Shown here piece after piece: positions 24,529 through 31,681 of a DNA stretch of 41,050 nt. Both the position numbers and the translations under genes were made by a program. Location: NCBI GenBank assembly GCA_013824265.1, contig PNNO01000001.1:1-41050 (forward strand), read 5' to 3'. The stretch comes from a bacterium. Its GTDB lineage: Bacteria; Patescibacteriota; Gracilibacteria; UBA1369; PNNO01. Numbering within the stretch: the first letter of the stretch is position 1; each line of letters opens with the position of its first letter. The notes under the pieces are model-generated. The model did no database searches. It had not been told where the DNA came from and was given only the letters and a program-made list of their open reading frames with translations.

Positions 24529-25707
24529 TCAACTAATTTTAAAATGGAATATTTCTCTTCCGACCAATTGATTATCCCGATAATACAATAAAGAGCCTCT
24601 TTCCGTATCTGCGTTATCAAAATTAACAAGTGTATAGCCAAGATTCTTTATTTTCTTATCCAAGCCCTCTATTAAATAATTTTTATCACGACCCTTATAG
24701 AAAGGAACCGCGAAAACTAAATCAGCATTATTGTTTAAAATAGTTTTTAACCTTCCCATGGCACCAACAACTATTTTTTCAACTTCCGCAAAATTATTTA
24801 TTCTCTCCTGATCTGAAGGAAACTTGGATATTGCCGGACCAAGGTAAGTCTCACAAACAATGGTTCGAGGTGTGATCGTAACGTCCTTTCTCTCCAAAGT
24901 AGTGGCATCCTGCTGAAAAACATCGATAACACTATTTCCAACATGGGTAAATTTCTCCTTTATCCACTCAACATTTTTCTTTGTATCTTCAACCGCTTTT
25001 TCACTTATGTCAGACCCTATAACCTGATGCCCCTGCAACAAAGCCTCCATAAGCACAGTCCCGCTTCCACAAAAAGGATCATAAACCACGGAAATATTCT
25101 TGCCACAACCTATATTTATCATCATTTGCGCGAGTTTTGGTGGAAGCATGCCACTTTTCGCATCACGCCCCGGCCTGTCGTAATCCCTTATTGAATATGC
25201 TCTAAAATTTTGGACGCTAACGCTGGCCGCAAGCAAAAACCCATCCGGAGTTTTGATAATTGTCATATCACTCCCCTTTTCACAAAGCTTCTCTTCATAA
25301 ATCGACACACTACGAACATTTTCAAAAAGCTTATTAATAAAACGGGCATTCCTTTCACGGCTCTTTAAAGCCTTTTTAATATTTTTTAACAAATTGTTTA
25401 AATCTTTTTTAAGAGAGTGTGCAAAATTATAGACACTTAATGAAAAAATAACCTTACCTTCACAATGTTCATCTAAATAATCAACACATTTCTGCTGAAT
25501 TGCCGGAAGAGATTTTTCTTCCGAAATAACCTTCGCGATCTTTATAGTTCCCCCAAGCATGTCTTGGAGCTTCTCCGGATCGGCTATTTCATCAGCAAGC
25601 TCAATCATATATATCTCTCCGAAAGACTTACCAACCCCCACAACAGCTTTAAGCTCAGCTATAGATAGCTTTGACTGCCTACCCAATAAAAAAAGATACT
25701 TATGCAT
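24529..25707 (-). CDS. Trm11-like RNA methyltransferase (COG1041-type)
   Basis: This 392-aa protein has an N-terminal THUMP-like region (LGRQSKLSIAELKAVVG onward) and a Rossmann methyltransferase domain. SAM motif I is YDPFCGSGTVLMEALLQG (about 205-222), followed by GSDISEKAVEDTKKN. The architecture is that of Trm11/TrmG10, which methylate guanine 10 of tRNA. The catalytic motif IV, usually DPPYG, reads ETYLGPAIS, so the base-flipping/amino-methyl site is altered. Its target base is therefore uncertain. The gene ends in TGA, one of only two conventional genes here that do, and lies beside tRNA-Asn. Confidence 0.8.
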   Translation of the reverse strand: MHKYLFLLGRQSKLSIAELKAVVGVGKSFGEIYMIELADEIADPEKLQDMLGGTIKIAKVISEEKSLPAIQQKCVDYLDEHCEGKVIFSLSVYNFAHSLKKDLNNLLKNIKKALKSRERNARFINKLFENVRSVSIYEEKLCEKGSDMTIIKTPDGFLLAASVSVQNFRAYSIRDYDRPGRDAKSGMLPPKLAQMMINIGCGKNISVVYDPFCGSGTVLMEALLQGHQVIGSDISEKAVEDTKKNVEWIKEKFTHVGNSVIDVFQQDATTLERKDVTITPRTIVCETYLGPAISKFPSDQERINNFAEVEKIVVGAMGRLKTILNNNADLVFAVPFYKGRDKNYLIEGLDKKIKNLGYTLVNFDNADTERGSLLYYRDNQLVGREIFHFKIS

Positions 25708-25869
25708 ATAAAACCGTTATCTATTTCAAAACAAAGAATAGAGATAATTGCAAAAACAATAATAAGTATACTCATATCTATCCTTTTTGGATACTTTTTT
25801 GGTTACACGCATCATCTTTACCAGACCAGAGAGCCGATTACGTTTACACATGAAATAAATCCGAAATGA
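25702..25869 (+). CDS. Possible small single-pass membrane protein, 55 aa
   Basis: The ORF starts at ATG 25702 and ends TGA 25867-25869. The product has a basic N-terminus (MHIKPLSISKQRIE), one hydrophobic helix (about residues 14-35, ISILISILFGYFFGY) and a polar tail (YQTREPITFTHEINPK). That pattern looks like a real small membrane protein. The start overlaps the start of the divergent methyltransferase gene (shared ATGCAT), which leaves no room for a normal promoter pair. Existence is uncertain. Confidence 0.4.
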   Translation: MHIKPLSISKQRIEIIAKTIISILISILFGYFFGYTHHLYQTREPITFTHEINPK

Positions 25870-25985
25870 TGCAATACGACTATTTATTTGTATTCTCAAT
25901 AAGATATATTTCCAAAGTTAATATACCTATAGTAAACTGCGGCTACCGAATCAATATATATATAATCACTTAAACATAAGTTACT

Positions 25986-26456
25986 ATGGCAATGTCACTT
26001 AACAGAGCCCAATTAATCGGGAATCTAACTCGCGATCCGGAAATGAAACAGATCCCCGGAGGACAGGCTGTCACAACATTCTCCCTTGCAACAAATCTTT
26101 CATGGACGGACGCAAGCGGACAAAAACAGGACAAGGCGGAATATCACAACATCGTTGCTTGGAGAAAACTCGCTGAGATATGCGGACAATACCTAAAAAA
26201 AGGGACAAAGGTTTTCATCGAAGGAAGAATTCAGACCAGAGCGTGGGAAGCTGAAGACGGCGCAAAAAAATACAGAACTGAAATAGTTGCCGAAAACATG
26301 ATTATGCTCGACAGAAAAGGTGAAGGCATACCAATGGATCAGTCCGGGCACGCAGGTTTGAATCAATCAACTTCTCAACAGGTACCTACGCAAATGGCTG
26401 GTAATGCGCCTGCGTATGCCGAAGAAGAAGTCACAATAGATGATTTGCCATTCTAA
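25986..26456 (+). CDS. ssb: Single-stranded DNA-binding protein
   Basis: A 156-aa protein with one N-terminal OB fold (LNRAQLIGNLTRDPEMKQIPGG, then EYHNIVAWRKLAEICGQYLKKG and FIEGRIQTRAWE), a Gln/Pro-rich flexible linker and the acidic tip IDDLPF that recruits replication and repair partners. The protein coats single-stranded DNA during replication. No Shine-Dalgarno sequence is visible. An AT-rich TATAAT at 25961-25966 may serve as its -10. Confidence 0.97.
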   Translation: MAMSLNRAQLIGNLTRDPEMKQIPGGQAVTTFSLATNLSWTDASGQKQDKAEYHNIVAWRKLAEICGQYLKKGTKVFIEGRIQTRAWEAEDGAKKYRTEIVAENMIMLDRKGEGIPMDQSGHAGLNQSTSQQVPTQMAGNAPAYAEEEVTIDDLPF

Positions 26457-26481
26457 AAATAATCATTCTGAAATTTAACTC

Positions 26482-26502
26482 AAGTTTACTTGCAGTAAAC
26501 TT
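26482..26502 (+). terminator. Perfect hairpin after ssb, possible terminator
   Basis: AAGTTTACT (26482-26490), loop TGC, AGTAAACTT (26494-26502): a 9-bp perfect stem. There is no long U tract after it, so it may be a weak terminator, an mRNA 3' stabiliser or a protein-binding palindrome. Confidence 0.4.
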
Positions 26503-26544
26503 AATTAGATTGTATTGTAACTCCGTACAATAACGTTTTTTGAT

Positions 26545-26997
26545 ATGAACAAAATAATAATAACTGTAGTTTCTGTTTTCACCCTATCAATTGTAATGAC
26601 CGGATGCGCAAACGAAGAAACAAAAACCATCCAGCCGACACAATCGACTGAGACCAACACTCAAGAAATTTCAGCCGTTTTGACACACGAAAAAATACAA
26701 AATAATGAACAAGTAAAGATTATTGATGTACGTGCTCCTGAAGAATACAACGAACAACATATTTCAAACTCAACCTTGGTTCCTCTTGATTCATTAAGTT
26801 CTGAAATTGCCAATGTTGAAAATCTTAATAAATCGGATGAAATTATAGTTTATTGCAGGTCTGGAAGAAGAAGTATGGAGGCATACAAAATTTTAAATTC
26901 ACTTGGATACACAAACGTTAAAACTATGGTCGGCGGAATAAACGAATGGAAAACTCTAGGATACGACGTATGTTTAGGCTCAAGCCTTAGCTGTTAA
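26545..26997 (+). CDS. Rhodanese-domain lipoprotein
   Basis: This 150-aa lipoprotein has a signal peptide ending in the lipobox VMTGC (Cys21), a Thr/Gln-rich spacer and a single rhodanese domain. The domain shows IDVRAPEEYNEQHI, the active-site loop VYCRSGRRSMEAY and VGGINEWKTLGY. The active Cys is present, so it can carry a persulfide outside the membrane. The C-terminus adds two more cysteines (VCLGSSLSC). The TspO-like gene starts 2 bp after its stop, so the pair are cotranscribed. Lipidation would depend on Lgt (21171). Confidence 0.93.
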   Translation: MNKIIITVVSVFTLSIVMTGCANEETKTIQPTQSTETNTQEISAVLTHEKIQNNEQVKIIDVRAPEEYNEQHISNSTLVPLDSLSSEIANVENLNKSDEIIVYCRSGRRSMEAYKILNSLGYTNVKTMVGGINEWKTLGYDVCLGSSLSC

Positions 26998-26999
26998 AT

Positions 27000-27491
27000 A
27001 TGCGAATTTGGTATAAACTAACAAAACAGGTTCTACTCATATCGATCGCGATACTTTTTATGCTGATGCTGCTTTTGCTTGGGCTGATTACTTTTGATCA
27101 AAACACAGCCTGGTTTTCAACTTTAAAAATACCAAGCATACAGCCCTCAAGTTTGATTTTTATACTTGTATGGACAGCAATTTACGTAATGATTGCTATA
27201 TCGGTAATAATTGTACTTGGGGCGCCAAAAGAACAAAGTAGGCACAAAACAATCGCAATAGCACTCTTTTTGATAAACGGAATACTAAACGGGATGTACA
27301 GTATTTTGTTTTTTGGAATGCAAAGCATACTACTGGCCTTTATAGAACTACCACTTCTAATTACTTTTGTGGTTCTACTTATAATGTGCACATACAGAAT
27401 AAATAAGATAGCTTCTTACATGCTAATTCCTTATTTTCTTTGGATATGTTTTGCGACAATTCTTACGGGAATGATTCTTTTTATGAATTAG
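27000..27491 (+). CDS. Divergent TspO/MBR family protein
   Basis: A 163-aa protein with five hydrophobic helices. It keeps the TspO landmarks in reduced form: WFSTLKIPSIQPSSLIFILVW for the Trp/Pro-rich loop, NGILNGMYSILFF for helix 3-4 and LIPYFLWICFATIL for helix 5. It differs clearly from the copy at 20015, so it is an old paralogue and not a recent duplication. It follows a rhodanese lipoprotein. A porphyrin- or sulfur/redox-stress role is possible but not shown. Its TAG abuts the stop of the convergent gene at 27492 with no gap. Confidence 0.75.
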   Translation: MRIWYKLTKQVLLISIAILFMLMLLLLGLITFDQNTAWFSTLKIPSIQPSSLIFILVWTAIYVMIAISVIIVLGAPKEQSRHKTIAIALFLINGILNGMYSILFFGMQSILLAFIELPLLITFVVLLIMCTYRINKIASYMLIPYFLWICFATILTGMILFMN

Positions 27492-28661
27492 TTATTCACT
27501 TTTACTTTTCTTCTTCATACTTTCATCCTGCTTTTTAAAATCGCTAATTGTCTCAATAAGACTGTCTTGTTCCGAAGCGGAAAGTTCAGAGCGTTTTACA
27601 AGTTTCTGAATAGTCTCGAACTCATGCTCATTGATCTCTCCGTTTTCCATCATCTGGAACATTTGATTTTTAAGACTTTCCGGTAATCCTCCAAATTTCT
27701 CGTTTACTATCTGCTTCTGAATATCAATCATATATCCTTCTATTCTGCCCATAAGAAGTTGGTAAGCGCTTTCATCAATCTTCCCTGTCTTAAGCTGTTC
27801 ATCTATTATATCTCTTAATCTATAAAGTTCCGCTTCGCATCTTTTAGCCTTCATTTTATATTCGGAATACGTATCGTCTATCTGATTTATATATTTCGAG
27901 ATAGATTTCTTTTTACTTTTTGCTGCGAATGTAAATCCGGAGACAGCTATTATAGTTGCCACTACTCCTATTATTGTACCAAGATTGTCCACGAAAAACT
28001 TGGTTGCCTTTTGAAAGGATGTTGCTCTTACTGATTCAGACACATTGTTTTTCCTATCCTGCGTAGAAACAACATTTTCAAGTTGAGGTCTTACGTTTTC
28101 AACCTCTTGATTTTTTTCCTCAAGATTTGAGTTCTGTTCCAAAATAGCAGCGGGATCAACATATAAACTCACGGTATTGCTACATCCCCTTTTGTTATCA
28201 GTTGTTATAACGCAAATTCTAAAATAATTATTTCCCTCCGGAACCTGTCCGGTTATATATCCGGTCTTGCTTGAGTTTTCAAAATAATCAAGATACCCGT
28301 GCTTTGGATAATATGGATTTTTATCAATCTGATCATGTACAACTTTATACATTGAAAAGTTCGGCTTCAAATAAGGAGTCCAATTTAATGCCGCCCTCCC
28401 ATCTTTTGTTAAAGCTCCATCCAACTCAATTTGAATTCCACTATCATTCGCGTATGGATCGGAAGGATCTTCGTTAAATATAGTTTCAAATTTTATATCG
28501 GCGATATATGGATCTTCATCAAAAAAAACATCATAATTACGCTCGATCAATAAAGGTTTTTCCAAAATTATCGGTTCTTCTGCAAAAGCAGTTGATTCAA
28601 TAAACGGAACAACAACAACACAGAGAATTGAAATTGCTGTTATTTTTTTAATTATCTTCAT
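27492..28661 (-). CDS. Exported protein with one membrane helix and cytoplasmic helical domain
   Basis: A 389-aa protein with a signal peptide (about 1-28), an outer part of about 200 residues with a fibronectin type III-like stretch (ALTKDGRAALNWTPYL, GYITGQVPEGNNYFRICVI), a Glu/Asn-rich stalk, one membrane helix (about 229-249, TIIGVVATIIAVSG) and a long cytoplasmic part rich in charged helices. Within the last part MMENGEINEHEFETIQKLV and TGKIDESAYQLLMGRIE look like two related helical units. The topology suggests an envelope protein joining an outer domain to a cytoplasmic partner. No known family was recognised. Confidence 0.7.
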   Translation of the reverse strand: MKIIKKITAISILCVVVVPFIESTAFAEEPIILEKPLLIERNYDVFFDEDPYIADIKFETIFNEDPSDPYANDSGIQIELDGALTKDGRAALNWTPYLKPNFSMYKVVHDQIDKNPYYPKHGYLDYFENSSKTGYITGQVPEGNNYFRICVITTDNKRGCSNTVSLYVDPAAILEQNSNLEEKNQEVENVRPQLENVVSTQDRKNNVSESVRATSFQKATKFFVDNLGTIIGVVATIIAVSGFTFAAKSKKKSISKYINQIDDTYSEYKMKAKRCEAELYRLRDIIDEQLKTGKIDESAYQLLMGRIEGYMIDIQKQIVNEKFGGLPESLKNQMFQMMENGEINEHEFETIQKLVKRSELSASEQDSLIETISDFKKQDESMKKKSKSE

Positions 28662-28758
28662 AATATTAAAGTTAATCTAAATCCACCACATTGTATTCCA
28701 TTAACATTTAAGGGTAAAGATCTATTGCAATATGCCAATTTAAACGGATAATAACCTC

Positions 28759-29904
28759 ATGAAATCACCACTTGCGCTACCCGTTATTACAAAATCGATA
28801 CATGGATTTATTTACAGCATGTTCTGGGTTTTCGTGCCGGTTTTTCTTGTACAACAAAGATTTAGCGGATTTGAAATAGGTGTTTTTATAGGACTTGCAA
28901 ACTTAATGGCAATAGTTACAACTCTTCCTGCCGGAATAGCGAACGACCGCATACATTCAAAAAGAATGATCTTATATGCTTTGATAATAAGTATGTTTTA
29001 TTATCTTGGACTACTAACTGTCACAAATTCAATTCTGCTTGCCGGTGCTTTTATTTGCGGCGGACTTGGAAAGAATCTTTTCAATGTTTCAATAGACTCC
29101 ATGACATTTAAAGTTATCGACAAAAAAAGATCGCCAATTCAGCTTGGGAAATATCTTGGATATGTAATTTTAATAGAAGCACTTGGATTTATGACTGGAG
29201 GATATATGATTAGTAGCTTTGGATTCGAATCCACAATATCCATAATAATAATTCTTCTTTTTATTGCAGTTTTTATTTCACTTTTTTTACCCATAACATA
29301 CACGTTTTCGTTTAAACTTCTAGAATATAAAAAAGATATACTCCAAAAAGGAGTACTACTATTTATCCTTGTTGTGTTTTTATTCACCTTCCATTATGGA
29401 GCGGAAACAACATCGTATTCATTATTTTTAAAAGATCAATTCAGCCTAAATTCGGGACAAATAGGATTGTTTGTTGGTGGATCGGTTTTCTTTGTAGGAT
29501 TAAGTTCTTTATTTTTTGGCAAAAAAGTTGCCGGAGGATTTAATCCGAGATACGTATTTTATATTGGGCTTTTTATTTCAGGCATAGGGCATGTACTGTT
29601 ATCCCTACAAACAAATGTTTGGTTTGCTTTCGCCGTTAGATGTTTCCATGAATTTGGAGACGGAGCAATGATATTCAGTATTTATTACGGCATAGTAAGT
29701 ATTTTCAACATAGAAAGAATAGGAGGAAACGCCAGTATAATAACTTTTGCGCAAATCATGGGAGCATCTTTATCGGCATTCTTATTTGGTCCATTGGGAG
29801 AACATTATGGCTACTATCTGCCGCTTTTTGTGTCCGGGATAACCACAATCTTGGCCGGATTCATCCTTTATATTTTCGATTTAAAAACAAAAAGAACCTC
29901 TTGA
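28759..29904 (+). CDS. MFS transporter
   Basis: This 381-aa protein has about twelve hydrophobic helices. The loop between helices 2 and 3 reads GIANDRIHSKRMILYAL, a form of the MFS motif A (GxxxDRxGRR). The middle loop is basic (FSFKLLEYKKDILQKG). No substrate can be told from the sequence. It ends in TGA; read as glycine it would run only 13 codons to a TAA, so this gene alone does not decide the code. It is preceded by an AT-rich gap and no clear promoter. Confidence 0.85.
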   Translation: MKSPLALPVITKSIHGFIYSMFWVFVPVFLVQQRFSGFEIGVFIGLANLMAIVTTLPAGIANDRIHSKRMILYALIISMFYYLGLLTVTNSILLAGAFICGGLGKNLFNVSIDSMTFKVIDKKRSPIQLGKYLGYVILIEALGFMTGGYMISSFGFESTISIIIILLFIAVFISLFLPITYTFSFKLLEYKKDILQKGVLLFILVVFLFTFHYGAETTSYSLFLKDQFSLNSGQIGLFVGGSVFFVGLSSLFFGKKVAGGFNPRYVFYIGLFISGIGHVLLSLQTNVWFAFAVRCFHEFGDGAMIFSIYYGIVSIFNIERIGGNASIITFAQIMGASLSAFLFGPLGEHYGYYLPLFVSGITTILAGFILYIFDLKTKRTS

Positions 29905-29954
29905 TCCAATAGACCATTAGGTAATACACTGTTGCCATCTTAAACGCATTTTTT

Positions 29955-30989
29955 ATGTATATAGGTTTAACGGGATACTTGGCCAGTGGCAAAGGAGCAA
30001 TTGCTGAAATACTAAAAGAAAAAGATTTTTCTTACGCTTCACTTTCCGACGTTGTGCGTGAAGAAGCAACCGCACGCAAGCTTGAACACACACGCGAAAA
30101 TTTGATTGCAATAGGAAACGAATTAAGAAGCAAAAACGGGGCAAATTATTTTGCAAAAAAAATCGCGGAAAAAATTAATAACGAATCGGAAAAAAATTGG
30201 GTAATCGACGGGATAAGAAATCCTCTTGAAGCAAAAGAGCTCGGTAAACTTAATGAATTTAACCTTATCGGGATAACATCTTCTCCGGAAACAATAGTAG
30301 AAAGAGTTTTATCAAGAAAAAGAGAAGGAGATAGTATTACAAAAGAACAAATTCTTGAAAAATTGGACACGGAAAAAGGAAAAGGACAACCGGCCGACGG
30401 ACAACAGGTCTCAAAATGCATAGATATGTCGGACTATCTTATAGTTAACGAAGGAACAATCGAAGAGCTAAAGAAAAAAGTTGAACACTTCTTAAATCTT
30501 TTAAGCGGAGAAGACAGGCCAAATTTTAATGAAGTATTTATGGGGCTTTCATATCTTTGGGCTGAAAGATCAACATGTCTAAGAAGAAAAGTAGGATCCG
30601 TAATAGCAAAAGACAGTCAACAACTAACCGCCGGTTACAACGGCGCACCTAGAACAATGAAGCACTGCAAAGAACTCGGAGGATGTCTGAGAGAAAAATT
30701 AAATATTCCTTCCGGACAACGTCATGAAATTTGCCGTGGAACACACGCTGAACAAAATGCCATTACACAGGCGGCCAAATTTGGCATAAACATTGATGGT
30801 GGAACACTATATTGCAATACACATCCATGTAGTATTTGCACAAAAATGATTATTAATGCCGGTATAACAAAAGTTGTTTACGACAGTGATTACGACGATC
30901 CCCTGTCCAAAGAAATGCTCGGAGAGCAGCATGCCCTTGAACTTATAAGATACGAAGGACTAAGAAATCCGGGGATCTTAAGAAGATAA
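29955..30989 (+). CDS. P-loop kinase-like domain fused to deoxycytidylate deaminase
   Basis: A 344-aa two-domain protein. Residues 1-185 form a nucleotide-kinase-like P-loop domain: MYIGLTGYLASGKGAIAEIL (Walker A ending GKG, as in adenylate kinases), then WVIDGIRNPLEAKEL and a lid-like region rich in Arg/Lys. Residues about 195-344 form a zinc-dependent dCMP deaminase: GSVIAKDSQQLTAGYNGAPR, the catalytic THAEQNAI and the zinc cysteines HPCSIC. The deaminase makes dUMP for thymidylate synthesis. A similar fusion occurs in yeast Dcd1. The kinase part may phosphorylate a (d)NMP or sense nucleotides. It overlaps the convergent phosphatase gene by 12 bp. Confidence 0.88.
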   Translation: MYIGLTGYLASGKGAIAEILKEKDFSYASLSDVVREEATARKLEHTRENLIAIGNELRSKNGANYFAKKIAEKINNESEKNWVIDGIRNPLEAKELGKLNEFNLIGITSSPETIVERVLSRKREGDSITKEQILEKLDTEKGKGQPADGQQVSKCIDMSDYLIVNEGTIEELKKKVEHFLNLLSGEDRPNFNEVFMGLSYLWAERSTCLRRKVGSVIAKDSQQLTAGYNGAPRTMKHCKELGGCLREKLNIPSGQRHEICRGTHAEQNAITQAAKFGINIDGGTLYCNTHPCSICTKMIINAGITKVVYDSDYDDPLSKEMLGEQHALELIRYEGLRNPGILRR

Positions 30990-31583
30990 TTTAACACGCT
31001 TGCACGAAATCGGATTTATCCTTGTTTCGTCGTATTCAACTTCAACCTTAAAAACTCCAAGGTTTGGTACTTTTATCGATCTAAAGCCTTTTTCGCTTGC
31101 ATTGGTAAACCACTCGCCAAGAAGAATTCTTATAACCATTCCGTGGCACGCAACAAGTATTGGGGCCTCACTAACATTCTTGCAAATATTGTGAACCTCC
31201 TTTTCAGACCTTCTGTAAACCTGATCCCTTGATTCGCCCCCTGGGGGAGGAGTCCCTTTTTCATAAAAATCATGACTAAAATCATCCCAGTATTCATACT
31301 TAAGCTCGTGCTGCCAATCACCAAAACTCATTTCCTGTATGTCTACCCACTGTGAGGTCGGAAGATTCAATTGCTCATTTATTATCATTGCCGTCTGTTT
31401 TGCGCGAAGCAAAGGCGAATATGCAACATGTTTAATCCCAAGTTTTTTGAATTTTGGAGCAATAACTTTAGCTTCATTTTCACCTTCATCGGAAAGAGGG
31501 CTATCAATTCGACCCTGAAGAATATTCAGCTTGTTATAAACGGATTGACCATGCCTGACTAAATACAAAGTTTTTTTCTTCAT
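30978..31583 (-). CDS. Histidine phosphatase (phosphoglycerate mutase) family protein
   Basis: A 201-aa enzyme of the histidine phosphatase superfamily. The phospho-histidine motif is LYLVRHGQSVYN, followed by LSDEGENEA, YSPLLRAKQTA, the catalytic Glu region QEMSFGDWQ and the second His in VACHGMVIRILLG. The start MKKKTLY at 31583 is preferred over an upstream ATG because an extended -10 lies at 31611-31616, which would leave the longer form without its first codons. Family members act on sugar phosphates, nucleotides or cobalamin precursors; the substrate is unknown. Confidence 0.9.
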   Translation of the reverse strand: MKKKTLYLVRHGQSVYNKLNILQGRIDSPLSDEGENEAKVIAPKFKKLGIKHVAYSPLLRAKQTAMIINEQLNLPTSQWVDIQEMSFGDWQHELKYEYWDDFSHDFYEKGTPPPGGESRDQVYRRSEKEVHNICKNVSEAPILVACHGMVIRILLGEWFTNASEKGFRSIKVPNLGVFKVEVEYDETRINPISCKRVKLSS

Positions 31584-31610
31584 AAATATCATTACGTTAA
31601 TTTCACACAC

Positions 31611-31616
31611 ATAATA
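31611..31616 (-). promoter_or_regulatory. Extended -10 for the histidine phosphatase gene
   Basis: TATTAT on the minus strand preceded by TGG (an extended -10). The start of transcription would be near 31604, about 21 nt upstream of the ATG at 31583. No strong -35 is present. Confidence 0.5.
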
Positions 31617-31629
31617 CCATAAAATATTT

Positions 31630-31657
31630 TTGACAAAATCAGGTTATTGAGTATTAT
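31630..31657 (+). promoter_or_regulatory. Promoter for the adenylate cyclase gene
   Basis: A consensus TTGACA at 31630-31635, a 16 bp spacer and TATTAT at 31652-31657. The leader would be about 17 nt. It is back to back with the divergent phosphatase promoter. Confidence 0.7.
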
Positions 31658-31681
31658 TGTCTACCGTTCTTAAATACACAT

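Noticed and set aside
28759-29904. TGA read as glycine (recoded Gracilibacteria code)
   Set aside because: About 40 genes have no in-frame TGA and encode glycine with GGN, so recoding is not supported.
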